Positions 11,846-23,348 of a stretch of DNA of 64,000 nucleotides are shown piece by piece. A program made the position numbers and the translations under genes. The notes below the pieces were generated by a model. That model was not told the origin of the DNA. It saw only the letters and a list, made by a program, of their open reading frames with translations, and did no database searches. Source of the stretch: Ryuthela nishihirai (taxonomy: Eukaryota; Arthropoda; Arachnida; Araneae; Heptathelidae); the NCBI GenBank assembly GCA_038380435.1, contig JAWZYU010000009.1, positions 69,717,901 to 69,781,900 on the forward strand, given 5' to 3'. Within the stretch, counting starts at the first letter, position 1, and every line of letters begins with the position of its first letter.

Positions 11846-12612
11846 TGTCTAACTGCTTCCTTTGCTTTCTCAGCTGCATAGGGAGTCCCAAATAGGCTAG
11901 TTTCACCAAGCTCCACTCTAACCTGAACTTAACTATCAAGCAAGATTCCAGTCAACATTCAACCGATCCTTTACAGCGTTTATTAAACTTTCTGTAATGC
12001 CATCTATTAGGATTATGAGGGTGCTGATTTTCAGTTTATTCCTAAAATTCTTTCATAAATAAGCTTTTTGAAGATTCACTAAAATGGGTTCGTCTAATTT
12101 TCTCTTTTTTACTCAAAGGTGTATTATTGTAATTTCAAGAAAAGCTCGTTTAAAATGGTCCCATCTCACTTTTAGTGCCCCACGTTTGTCATAACAGTTA
12201 TTGTAAGCTTTGGCTATATGTAGGTCTTTCAGAGTTTTGGTGTTAACTATAATTCCTTTAATCTTAGCACACAACTTTTAACAAAGTAATGGTCAGATGT
12301 AATTTCAGCTCCCCTGTATTCTTAACTAGCCCATTTGCTGTTAATTAATATACAATCGATTATATTCTTATGCAACACATTAGGTGAAGCAGATGTATTT
12401 ATTCAATACAATATATTCGCACACTATACAGACTTACATTGGAAATTAAGATGCATTTATAAACGTCGCAGTGCTTGTAGGTGTTATTCTCAATTCATTT
12501 AGTTTACTTACCTGCCGACGTTCCTCACTACAACTGCAATGCCAAAAGGACCTATCACCCCTGCCTAAAGGTAGGAGTCAGTACCAAAAATCACCCAGCA
12601 CAAGAGTAATGT
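11846..12612 (-). pseudogene. Older RTE copy, RT-proximal part (split copy, part 1)
   Basis: This diverged minus-strand RTE sequence is parallel to copy 2 at about 9815-10510. Shared landmarks are CTAACTGCTTCCT, TTTCTGTAATGC, AAAATGGTCCCAT and TCACCCAGCACAAGAGTAAT. It breaks off at about 12612, inside the endonuclease region. The same element resumes about 12 kb away at 24640 with the immediately adjoining endonuclease sequence, so the two pieces are halves of one insertion. Confidence 0.75.
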
Positions 12613-12626
12613 CTCCTTCCTTCACA

Positions 12627-12700
12627 GTGCACAGTTGGTAGTACGCCAGGCTCATAATCTGCAGTTTGCAGGTTTAAGTCCCAATTGGACCAGTGTTGGG
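12627..12700 (+). repeat. SINE family A head fragment
   Basis: The sequence CAGTTGGTAGTACGCCAGGC followed by GGTTTAAGTCCCAATTGG is the tRNA-like head of a plus-strand family-A SINE. It is cut off after about 75 bp by the next, oppositely oriented copy. Confidence 0.7.
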
Positions 12701-12957
12701 GTTGTTTAACAGACAATGGCCAGGTGTCAGAGGTTAGGGACATGGGACCAACTAGACAGTTTTTAGGAGACAGATCGTAGTCTATCGTCAAGGCCATCCA
12801 GCGTGTTCTCTAATATCCACAAAGCTCTCTTGTACATGGGGTCACAGATTTACATCAGATCTGATGGATGGCACCATTTCCAAGCCCATCGGTGGTGTCC
12901 ACTTTCTAAGCAAAGGGCAGGGTGGGGATTTAAAGGAAAATCTCAATGCTGGCCCAG
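12700..12957 (-). repeat. SINE family A, left part, disrupted by the foldback element
   Basis: This is a minus-strand family-A SINE from the 3' tail region (TGTTTAACAGACAATGGCCA) to CAATGCTGGCCCAG. It stops at 12957, where the foldback element starts. Its continuation (GCCCAGATGGGCTCAAACCTGG) is at 23282-23348. The shared GCCCAG marks the target duplication. Confidence 0.82.
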
Positions 12958-13172
12958 TAGTTACAACTTCGTAACATCGATATGATCGATAAAATAATCG
13001 TAATCGTTTAAAGGAAAGTTCCCGTTATCACTCTTTCGACCACGCCCCTTTTCAAAACTCCTCGTTTTTCTTGATTACATACAGACCCCCTGGTTGACCC
13101 ACCGGTAGTTTTAAGCCCCCTGAAAAGTCCCCGATTTTTCATAACTCAGGATTTTGTAATTTATGTTTGGTG

Positions 13173-13186
13173 GCGCCATCTAGTGT
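13173..13186 (-). promoter_or_regulatory. CTCF-like motif in left foldback arm
   Basis: On the minus strand this reads ACACTAGATGGCGC. It matches the published CTCF core pattern (CCASYAGRKGGCRS) at all but the first position. The right arm has the same motif in mirror orientation at 23052-23065. Binding is inferred from the motif alone. Confidence 0.35.
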
Positions 13187-13275
13187 ATACCAGAAGTACT
13201 ATAAATTTAAATAATTTTAATTTCCGTACGGTCACTCGATTCCGCATCCTCGCGCTTATCAGAGAACAACACTCT

Positions 13276-13345
13276 AACCCACTATGCCACGGGTTTTTTA
13301 TGGTTTGAAATCCTTAAAGATACATAATCTCTTTGAAATTGGATA
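13276..13345 (-). repeat. tRNA-like module in left foldback arm
   Basis: On the minus strand AACCCGTGGCATAGTGGGTT has the form of a tRNA A box, followed about 30-45 bases later by GCGGAATCGAGTGACCG, which resembles a B box. The extent is approximate: the module runs across about 13230-13300. A real tRNA fold could not be drawn, so it is treated as a pol III promoter-like relic. Its mirror copy is at about 22945-23020. Confidence 0.45.
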
Positions 13346-13860
13346 AACGCATTTCTTTATTCTTAGAAAACTACATTTAACATAGGAATTATTATTATAA
13401 TGCATTTTTATTCCTGGAAAATCACATTTAACTTGGGAATGAATTATAAATGAATTTTTTATTCCTTATTAATTGACTTACGAATATATTATATTTTTAT
13501 TCCTAGAAAACCACATTTAACATAGGAATAATTGTTTTAATGAATTTTTTTTTTCTTAAAAACCCACATTTACCCAAGTAATAATTATTTTAATGGATTT
13601 TTATTCCTAGAAACCTCATTTAAGATAGGAATAATTACTTTAATGAATTTTTATTCTTAGAAAACCACATTTACCCTAATAATATTGTTTTAATAATTTT
13701 TATTCTTAGAAACCCACATTTAACATAGGAATAATTATATTTTTATTTATTCTAAATTACATTTAACTTGCGAGTAAATGTAATATTCCTGGTAAATTAG
13801 GAATATATTTTTATAAATGAATATTGTTTTAACCTAAGAATATATTATTTTCATAAATGT
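13340..13860. repeat. Minisatellite in left foldback arm, about 55-bp unit
   Basis: Roughly eight diverged units of the form TTTTATTCCTAGAAAACCAC followed by ATTTAACATAGGAATAATTA lie head to tail. The matching array in the right arm is split by the RTE into 19745-19972 and 22597-22890. Confidence 0.8.
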
Positions 13861-16110
13861 TTCGAAATAAGCACGTCAAATTCTCACCCCTACTATGGAC
13901 CACGTTTTATTGACGGATGGATCTGAAAAGTCCTGATAAATAAATATTTTATCCCATGGGGATCAGACTCTTTACTGTGAAAAACTAATTATCACCGTAA
14001 TTTATTTGGAAATACTTTCCCAATCTGAGAATTAAATGAAACAGACCAACAAATAAACATTATTTTTTCCAAGTCCTTCCCTTTGCTCTGTATAATAATT
14101 AGTGGTTCGATTCTGAGAAATATTTTTAGAAATAAACTTACCCATTCTGCGAACTAAATGAAACAGACAATAAATTTATATCTTTCTCTGACATTTTTAT
14201 TCTCAACCACGTTTTATTGATGACGGACGCAAAAAAACATTTACAAACTGAAAAGTCCTACAAAAATTTTCCAAATTACGAATCACTCGTCTCTAAAAAA
14301 TAATTTATTAGAAAACGTTCTCAATCTGTGAAAGACAAAGTTCTCCTCTCTGATTGATACCGTCGTTAATTCCTGGGAGATTCAAAAAATCAATAAAAAG
14401 GGTACAGGAATCGTGTTCGAAATATATATTTGTTAAAAATATGGATCCAACAAAAAAATTACTTCACGTTTTAAAACACTTATTTTAACAATTACTACAA
14501 GTTTTAACATGTAATGTTTTAGTTAACCTTTTATGGTGCTTTCTTGTTGGCAAAGTTCATGATCTGTTCTTATCAGTATGTTGCCTTGGGGGTGACACAA
14601 GGGTTCACAGATTGAACTACGGAAGGCCGCTAGGTGATCTCTGCTATATTTGTTGCTGATAAGGTCTGATGAGCTATTCCCTTCATTAGCGACAGTAATA
14701 GATAACTCACTCTAAAGGTTACTAAAGAGATTGTCAATAGGGTTGTGGAGGAATAGTAATTATCATCGGAATTTATTTAGGGAAAATTATTTCTTGGGAA
14801 TTCCAGAAAACCACCGCATCTGATTAATACCATTATTTATTCCAACACAGTTCAGTCATGTGATATTTCGTAAAGGGGTAACGTATCCGAAATGCATGAC
14901 TGTATCAGTTGAAACTCAGTCCACAAAAACTAAGATAGGTCTCTTAGAAAAGACGTAATCTTAAACCTCTGAAAGAAAGAACCGAACACTTCCCCTATTG
15001 AGAAGGACTATGTGATTCGGACATAATTTGAGCCAGATAGGCTTTTACATGCTGTGAAGAAATTTTACTGTCGCCTTGAGGGGAAAAGAAATTTAATGTC
15101 GTGTGAAGATATTTAATGTCGCCTTGACGGGGGATGAAACGTTATTTGATAAAATGCATAGTGACTTGAAACAATCCTACGGAAAATACATTCAGTTGCA
15201 TTCATTAAGAGCACAAACTGATTTCATGCTAAAACATCTTATTTCACACCAGATTTCAGCTTACTTGGAAAACTAGGTTCAAAAATGTATGTGAACCAGT
15301 GACTTGACAGATGGAATTACTCATTTTCCATAAGAATATATTATTATGGCACAGAGTCGGGAAGAAATATGTTCCAACGAAAAATTCATTCAATTGCATA
15401 TATTACGATCAGAAAAATAATTTAGTGACAAATTTTAAACAAACAAATATGTTCTTATTTCACACCAAATTTTATCTTACCTAAAAATATGAACAGCATT
15501 TGAGTAAGATACAAAATGAAAACGAACAAAAATTACTGTAAGGAACGAATTTCATTTCCATAGAGAAAACATAGAATTCACTTTTTACCGTGCAAAATAC
15601 GCGTTCGAGAGGAAATTTTTTTGAAAACTTGTGATGAAACAAGACGCGTGTTCTTCTACACATTTTTCGTTAAAAAATAAAGACAAAATTTATGCAAGAT
15701 AGAAATATAAACAACCAAGAAAAGGTGCAAGGTGAAATTTTATTTCCCTTAGGGATAACATGTGACTTAGTGTAAAAATTTTGTATCGGATACAAAAAGA
15801 TTTTGAACATAATATTGGTTTAATGATAAAACACAAAACTGAAAACGTTTTCTTATTTTTTTTAAATTTTGGTTGGTAAAATACAGAAATGAAAATCATA
15901 GGGACATGGAAAAATGACAAGTATGTGTCAAACTTGATGTCTGGTACTAAAATATTTCAAACAAGAAATTGCTAAGGCAGTAAAACTTTAAACAAGAAAG
16001 TGGTTCGGTGATAAAACTTGGAACAGAAAAACAGGTGTTGGGAAAAAAATTGGAATAAGAATCGGGAATGGTGGTAAAACCGTGAATGGACTGATCTGAT
16101 TGATAAAAAA

Positions 16111-17344
16111 TATATCTGAAACGTGATGTACTGAACTTGAGGGTTGACAACATAATGTGATAATATAGACAGATTAATTGTAAAATCGCATAGAACCAGA
16201 GGCACGGGTTGACCAACTCCGTAGCACGCTGGATTCATAAGCCGTTATTCCCAGGTTCCAACCTCCAAATGTGTTGCCTTTGAGATTTATTTCTGTTAAC
16301 CTCTGTCCTCCGTGAGAAAGATGGCACTGCTTTGAAAAATACAACTGTTGACTTTACGTGTGGAGATGTGTGGAGAAGAACCATACTTTCTTAACGTCAA
16401 AAAACACTCTGAATTGCCTTGACAGGAGGTTTCAATTCCTCTCTTAACACCAGTCTAGTACCCTTTCTCTATCTAACTACGAGCTCTTTCGTTCTGTGAC
16501 TAGGTCTTTTAATCAAATTACATGCATTTACGAAAATTAGAAAAACAACGAAATGGTTGGTAAAATTCAATGAGAATCACTAAAATACAGTAAAATGGAT
16601 GACAGAATAACTGCAAATTCGCACACCTTGCAATGAATGACAGAATATCTTCAAAATACTTCGGAACCGGATGGTACGAAATCACACATAGTACGTAAGA
16701 ATGGATGAGAGAATAACTGTAAATTCGCACACAATGCATTGAATGGCAGAAAATCTTCAAAATAATTCGGAACTGGATGGTGCAATAACTACGAAATCGC
16801 ACAAAGTACATAAGAATGGATGGCCAGAATATTGTGATGGAAGAAAAACAGGAACCTGAAAGATGTTAGAAAGTACACTGAAATTGTGCAAAGTACATGG
16901 GAAAGAAAATATCTTGGAATCCGAATAACAGTAAAATGCACAAAAATGACTGACATAATCGCTTCATAAATACAATATTGAATAGTGGAAAACAGCAAAA
17001 CTGCACACGAAATCTGTAAAATCACGCAAGGTATATCGACGATTGAATATCACTGGAACCGATGACAGAATAACTCTAAAATATATCGCATCGGGTGAGA
17101 AAGTTGCTTAAAAAGAGTAAATTATAGCGGACAATCACATTGGAAAGGACGATAGAATAAGTGCAAAATTCTCAGAGAATGCACTGAAAGGGGGGTAAAA
17201 TCACACGGAGTTTGGTTGAAAATTGTCTAAACTAGATGGCTGAAAATCCGCACGCAGCACAGTGGAATGAATAAAACGCATAGCGAGGGTTGACGGACTT
17301 TCTCCGTAATCATTTGTTCTTTATCAGTAGGGAAAAATAGGATT
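16111..17344. repeat. Foldback loop: decayed SINE A plus diverged tandem repeat
   Basis: The loop starts with about 100 bp of unique sequence. A strongly decayed plus-strand family-A SINE follows (about 16217-16480: GTAGCACGCTGGATTCATAA, CCAGGTTCCAACC, CCTTGACAGGAGG). A diverged tandem repeat then runs from about 16520 to 17290. Two adjacent units starting near 16620 and 16727 share GCACACNNTGCANTGAATG and ATCTTCAAAATANTTCGGAA, a period of about 106 bp. No protein-like frame was found. Confidence 0.7.
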
Positions 17345-19212
17345 TTTTTTTATCAATCAGATCAGTCCATTCACGGTTTTACCACCATTCCCGATTCTTA
17401 TTCCAATTTTTTTCCCAACACCTGTTTTTCTGTTCCAAGTTTTATCACCGAACCACTTTCTTGTTTAAAGTTTTACTGCCTTAGCAATTTCTTGTTTGAA
17501 ATATTTTAGTACCAGACATCAAGTTTGACACATACTTGTCATTTTTCCATGTCCCTATGATTTTCATTTCTGTATTTTACCAACCAAAATTTAAAAAAAA
17601 ATAAGAAAACATTTTCAGTTTTGTGTTTCATCATTAAACCAATATTATGTTCAAAATCTTTTTGTATCCGATACAAAATTTTTACACTAAATCACATGTT
17701 ATTCCTAAGGGAAGTAAAATTTCACCTTGCACCTTTTCTTGGTTGTTTATGTTTCTATCTTGCATAAATTTTGTCTTTATTTTTTAACGAAAAATATGTA
17801 TAAGAACACGTCTTGTTTCATCACAAAACAAGTTTTCAAAAAAATTTCCTCTCGAACACGTGTTTTGCACGCTAAAAAGTGAATTCTATGTTTCCTCTAT
17901 GGAAATGAAATTCGTTCCTTACAGTAATTTTTGTTCGTTTTCATTTCGTATCTTACTCAAATGCTGTTCATATTTTTAGGTAAGATAAAATTTGGTGTGA
18001 AATAAGAACATATTTGTTTGTTTAAAATTTGTCACTAAATTATTTTTCTGATCGTAATATATGCAATTGAATGAATTTTTCGTTGGAACATATTTCTTCC
18101 CGACTCTGTGCCATAATAATATATTCTTATGGAAAATGAGTAATTCCATCTGTCAAGTCACTGGTTCACATACATTTTTGAACCTAGTTTTCCAAGTAAG
18201 CTGAAATCTGGTGTGAAATAAGATGTTTTAGCATGAAATCAGTTTGTGCTCTTAATGAATGCAACTGAATGCATTTTCCGTAGGATTGTTTCAAGTCACT
18301 ATGCATTTTCCCAAATAACGTTTCATCCCCCGTCAAGGCGACATTAAATATCTTCACACGACATTAAATTTCTTTTCCCCTCAAGGCGACAGTAAAATTT
18401 CTTCACAGCATGTAAAAGCCTATCTGGCTCAAATTATGTCCGAATCACATAGTCCTTCTCAATAGGGGAAGTGTTCGGTTCTTTCTTTCAGAGGTTTAAG
18501 ATTACGTCTTTTCTAAGAGACCTATCTTAGTTTTTGTGGACTGAGTTTCAACTGATACAGTCATGCATTTCGGATACGTTACCCCTTTACGAAATATCAC
18601 ATGACTGAACTGTGTTGGAATAAATAATGGTATTAATCAGATGCGGTGGTTTTCTGGAATTCCCAAAAAATAATTTTCCCTAAATAAATTCCGATGATAA
18701 TTACTATTCCTCCACAACCCTATTGACAATCTCTTTAGTAACCTTTAGAGTGAGTTATCTATTACTGTCGCTAATGAAGGGAATAGCTCATCAGACCTTA
18801 TCAGCAACAAATATAGCAGAGATCATCTAGCGGCCTTCCGTAGTTCAATCTGTGAACCCTTGTGTCACCCCCAAGGCAACATACTGATAAGAACAGATCA
18901 TGAACTTTGTCAACAAGAAAGCACCATAAAAGGTTAACTAAAACATTACATGCTAAAACTTGTAGTAGTTGTTAAAATAAGTGTTTTAAAACGTGAAGTA
19001 ATTTTTTTGTTGGATCCATATTTTTAACAAATATATATTTCGAACACGATTCCTGTACCCTTTTTATTGATTTTTTGAATCTCCCAGGAATTAACGACGG
19101 TATCAATCAGAGAGGAGAACTTTGTCTTTCACAGATTGAGAACGTTTTCTAATAAATTATTTTTTACAGACGTGTGATTCGTAATTTGGAAAATTTTTGT
19201 AGGACTTTTCAG

Positions 19213-19356
19213 ACCTGGGTTCGAGCCCCGGATAAGGCATAGTTGTATGTGTCGTTTTTCTGCTGAGGTCCTGCCATCCTCTCAGATCTTCTACTTTGGC
19301 ATATAAACTGACAGGCTCCTGTCAGTCCTCTGTGGCAAGCAGCTGCTTGAGGGGGT
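19213..19356 (+). repeat. SINE family B inserted in right foldback arm
   Basis: This plus-strand, 5'-truncated copy starts at the B box (ACCTGGGTTCGAGCCCCGG) and runs through TTTTCTGCTGAGGTCCTGCC and GACAGGCTCCTGTCAG to GGCAAGCAGCTGCTTGAGGG. The corresponding left-arm position (about 14240-14260) has no insertion. Confidence 0.88.
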
Positions 19357-19972
19357 ATTTATATTATTATTTTAAATGTTTTTTTGCGTCAGTCAATAAA
19401 ACGTGGTTGAGAATAAAAATGTCAGAGAAAGATATAAATTTATTGTCTGTTTCATTTAGTTCGCAGAATGGGTAAGTTTATTTCTAAAAATATTTCTCAG
19501 AATCGAACCACTAATTATTATACAGAGCAAAGGGAAGGACTTGGAAAAAATAATGTTTATTTGTTGGTCTGTTTCATTTAATTCTCAGATTGGGAAAGTA
19601 TTTCCAAATAAATTACGGTGATAATTATTTTTTCACAGTAAAGAGTCTGATCCCCATGGGATAAAATATTTATTTAGCAGGACTTTTCAGATTCATCCAT
19701 CAATAAAACGTGGTCCATAGTAGGGGTGAGAAATTGACGTGCTTATTTAGAAACATTGATGAAAATAATATATTCTTAGGTTAAAACAAAATTCATTTAT
19801 TAAAATATATTCCTAATTTACAAGGAATATTACATTTACTCGCAAGTTAAATGTAATTTAGAATAAATAAATATATAATTATTCCTATGTTAAATGTGTT
19901 TTTCTAAGAATAAAATTTCCTTAAAATAATTATTACTAGAGTAAATGTGGTGTTCTAAGAATAAAAATTCTT

Positions 19973-22594
19973 ACAGCAAAATTTGGGACAAGCGTTAAAG
20001 ACTTGAATGTTATCTGCTGTTATGCCCCCCACTGAGGATGCCGATGAGGATGAGAAGGATAGGTTTTATGAACAACTTCAGGATATTTTGAATTCTGTCA
20101 AGAAAGGAGATATTACCCTTGTTCTTGGTGACTTCAATGCCAAAGTTGGTACTGACTCTGACCTTTGGGGAGGAGTAATAGGCCCTTTTGGTATTTGTAG
20201 CTGCAATGGCAATGGGCAACGATTCCTACAGGTAAGTAAACTCAATGGATTCAGAATAACTAACACTTATTACAAACACCGCGACATACATAAGTACGCA
20301 TGGGTTCACTTGATGGGCTGCATAAGAATATGATTGATTACATATTAATTAACAGCAAATGGGCTAGTTCTGTTAGGAATACCAAGGCATATAGGGGAGC
20401 TGAAATTGGATCTGACCATTACATTGTTAAAAGTGTGTTGCAACTTAAACTTAAAAAGTGTTGTGCTAGGGTTAAAAAATTTACTTTTAATACTGAAGCT
20501 CTGAAAGATCCAGTTATAGCCAAAGCTTACCATGATAGGTTACTTAGTCATTATGACAGTCATGGTTTGCTTACTACTGAAGTTGAGGAAGAATGGGATC
20601 ATTTTAAAGGCTTTTTTGGACACTAACAGTACTCTTTTAGGAAAAAAGGAGCAGAAGAGACAGAATTATCTGAGTGATAAGGCACTTGAGCTTATTTCGG
20701 AAAGAAAGAACTGCAGGAATATTCTTAATCAATACCCTACTAGTCCTAATAGAAAGCATTACAAAGAACTTAATAAACGTGTAAAAGATCAATTAGATGC
20801 TGATAAGAATCTTTGGTTTGATGGTTTGGCTGACAAAGCCAAGGAAGCAGTTAGACAGCACAACAGCAGAGAGCTGTACCAGATAGTTAATGTTTTGTGT
20901 GGTAGAAAACGGACAGGTATACAAGGATAAACAAGGTAAGGTTATAGAAGGGGAGGATTCTGTCATGGCTAGGTGGGCTGAGCATTTCAGTGATGTTGTA
21001 AACAATGTAGTTAGTTCTACTCCCATTGTTTGCAATGATGATAGATGCATTGGTGGCTTTAGTGTTGGCCCTGTAACACAATCTGAAGTTATTTTGGCTG
21101 TTTCTAAACTTAAACTACATAAATCCCCAGAGGTAGATGAAATTACTACCGAAATGCTTAGAGCTGGGAATGTTTCGGTTACCACTTGGATGACTGAAAT
21201 TCTGAATATCTTTTATGATAAAGGCATGGTTCCTAAGGATTTTACCAGAGCTATTGTTATCCCTATTTTCAAAAAAGGTGATCGCAGTTCTTGTGATAAC
21301 TATAGGGGTATCAGCCTACTCTCTGTTCCAGGTAAAGTTCTTTCCATGATTGTGCTTAATAGAATTAAGAATCTGGTTGACGGTCAATTGCGTGATGAGC
21401 AATGTGGATTCAGAAGTGGTAGGGGATGTGTGGATCAGATATTTTCACTTAGGCAGATTTTTGAGAAATGTTTATAGTTTCAGAAACCTTTGGTTGCTAG
21501 CTTTGTTGATTTCAAAAAGGCTTTCGACTCTGTTGATCGTCATAATTTGTGGTTGATTGTGAGATTATATGGTATACCTGACAAGTTAGTTAAGATAATG
21601 AAAGCTCTCTATAATAACACTGAGTCGTGTGTGAGAGTTGGTAAGGCTTGTACCAATTGGTTTAGCATTACTTCTGGTGTTCGACAAGGGTGCATTTTGT
21701 CTCTTTTTCTCTTTAGCTTGGTTATTGATTATATTATGCGAAATTGACTTCAAGGGAAAGATTTTGGCCTTAAATGGACTGGAGATACGAAAATTTCTGA
21801 TTTAGATTATGCTGATGATTTAGCCCTTTTGGCAAATGATGTTGATGAGATGAACTCTTTCATTCGAGCTGTTGATGAAACTGGTAGTAGAGTAGGTTTG
21901 GTTATAAACAGAGAGAAAACTAAAGTGATGAAAATTGGTCAGGCAGGTTGTGATTCAGTTAATCTGAATGGTTGCAGTCTTGAGCAGGTGTCACAGTTCA
22001 ATTATCTTGGGAGCTATGTAACAGATAATGGTGATGTGCGGCATGAGATTAACAGACAGATAGGGATTGCTGCCGGGACTTTTAAGAATCTATGGAGAGT
22101 GTGGAGAAATAGGCGTATACACCTAAAGACTAAAATTAGACTGTATAATAGTTTGATTCTTTCTAGGGTTAGTTATGGTAGTGAAACTTGAACACTTTGT
22201 AAACAAGATAACAGGAAACTAGATGCTTTTGATTCCAGATGCTTACGCAGTATCTTGGGCAATAGGTGGTTCAACTTTGTAACTAATGATGATGTTAGGC
22301 AAAGGAGTTTGCAAACTCCTTTAAGCAGCATATTGTGCAGAGAGAGACTCTGTTGGTTTGGCCATGTTGCTCATATGGATAATTATAGATTGGCGAATAG
22401 GGTTATGAACAATGTGCCTAAAGGCTTCAGAAAGAGGGGGAGACCAAGGATGCGGTGGGCAGACAATGTTAAAAAGGACCTTATTAGAATCGGTGTGCAG
22501 TGATGTAGCTCAGGACAGACTTGCTTGGAGAACTAAATTGCATGGTCTGGTTGGACCTCTGTAGTCCATGGCTGCTTGAGGATGATGATGATGA
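19973..22594 (+). pseudogene. RTE-type LINE copy nested in right foldback arm
   Basis: This 2.6-kb plus-strand copy is 5'-truncated inside the endonuclease domain. It contains endonuclease sequence (PPTEDADEDEKDRFYEQLQ, LVLGDFNAKVGTDSD, KHRDIHKYAW; 20007-20333), then GSDHYIVKSVL (20300-20626), and the linker (20532-20930). RT follows at 20890-22191: DNYRGISLLSV, FVDFKKAFDSVD, SGVRQGCILS, LDYADDLALLAND. The C-terminus contains GRPRMRWADNV (22255-22503). Several stops and frameshifts make it inactive: after KYAW, after EKCL, after YIMRN, and TGG to TGA in the SETW motif. The tail is (GAT)n at 22580-22594. It is closer in sequence to copy 2 than the older split copy is, so it is younger. Confidence 0.92.
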
Positions 22595-23051
22595 TAAGTG
22601 AGGTTTTCTAGGAATAAAAATTCATTAAATTATTATTACTAGGGTAAATGTAGTGTTCTAAGAATAAAAATTTACTAAAATAATCATTCCTATGTTAAAT
22701 GTGGTTTTCTAGGAATAAAAATATAATTTATTCGTAAGTCAATTAATAAGGAATAAAAAATTCATTTATAATTCATTCCCAAGTTAAATGTGATTTTCCA
22801 GGAATTAAAATTAAATTAAAATTTAAATTAATTTAAAATTCATTAAAATAATTATTCCTATGTTAAATGTGGTTTTCTAAGAATAAAGAAATGCTTTCAT
22901 CTAATTTCAAAGAGATTATGTATCTTTAAGCATTTCAAACCATAAAAAACCCGTGGCATAGTGGGTTAGAGTGTCGTTCGCTGACAAGCGTGACGATGCG
23001 GAATCGAGTGACCGTAGGGCAATTTTTTAAAATATATAGTACTTGTGGTAT

Positions 23052-23065
23052 ACACTAGATGGCGC
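23052..23065 (+). promoter_or_regulatory. CTCF-like motif in right foldback arm
   Basis: The sequence ACACTAGATGGCGC is identical to the motif in the left arm, although the surrounding outer arm has diverged. The pair is convergent or divergent by construction of the inverted repeat. Function is unproven. Confidence 0.35.
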
Positions 23066-23281
23066 CACCAAAAACAAATTACAATAATCGTGAGTTAGGA
23101 AAAAGCGGGGACTTTTCAGGAGGCTTAAAAATACAGGTGGGTCAACCAGCGAGTCTGTATGTAGTCAAGAAAAATCGGGAAGTTTTGAAAAGGGGCGTGG
23201 TCGAAAGCGCGATAACGGGCACTTTCCCATAAACTATTACCATTATTTTATCGATGTTACGAAGAGGCTTGTAACTACTTC

Positions 23282-23348
23282 GCCCAGATGGGCTCAAACC
23301 TGGTAAATACAGATTATAAGCTGGGCTTGCTGCTGATTGAGCCATGGG
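23282..23348 (-). repeat. SINE family A, right part, displaced by the foldback element
   Basis: The sequence GCCCAGATGGGCTCAAACCT, then a decayed tRNA-like head complement (GATTGAGCCATGG), completes the SINE begun at 12700. The two parts are now 10.3 kb apart. Confidence 0.8.

Larger units (their letters stand above)
12958..16110 (+). repeat. Left arm of the foldback element
   Basis: This is the uninterrupted arm. Outside to inside it holds the terminal TAGTTACAA block, a CTCF-like GGCGCCATCTAGTGT motif, and a tRNA-like module ending in CCCGTGGCATAGTGGG-type sequence (complement near 13276-13295). Then come a minisatellite of about 55-bp units (13340-13860), repeats built around CCACGTTTTATTGA (13900-14300), and long diverged units (15140-16060). 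Inner sequence is nearly identical to the right arm by eye; the outer few hundred bases differ more. Confidence 0.85.
12958..23281. mobile_element. Giant foldback element, 10.3 kb, with nested RTE and SINE
   Basis: Two long inverted arms face each other: left 12958-16110 (3153 bp) and right 17345-23281. After removing the nested RTE (about 19973-22594) and SINE (19213-19356), the right arm is about 3.17 kb, matching the left arm. The outer ends share TAGTTACAA and CTTCGTAACATCGAT. GCCCAG is duplicated at 12952-12957 and 23282-23287. The arms contain minisatellite-like units, and a 1.2-kb loop lies between them. No transposase frame was found in arms or loop. Long arms of tandem units around a loop resemble the Drosophila FB and Galileo foldback elements; that comparison is by architecture only. 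Mobilisation would need a transposase supplied elsewhere. Confidence 0.85.
17345..23281 (-). repeat. Right arm of the foldback element (with insertions)
   Basis: This is the inverted partner of 12958-16110, starting TTTTTTTTATCAATCAGATC at the loop side and ending GGCTTGTAACTACTTC at the outside. A family-B SINE interrupts it at 19213 and a plus-strand RTE at about 19973. The left arm has neither insertion, so both arrived after the inverted structure formed. Confidence 0.85.

Noticed and set aside
15481..17025. Short open frames in the foldback arms and loop
   Set aside because: They have biased composition and no motifs, they mirror each other across the inverted repeat, and they follow the tandem-repeat periodicity.
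12958..23281. Polinton/Maverick element
   Set aside because: The 6-bp duplication fits, but no integrase, polymerase, ATPase or capsid-type frame is present and the arms are far too long relative to the interior.
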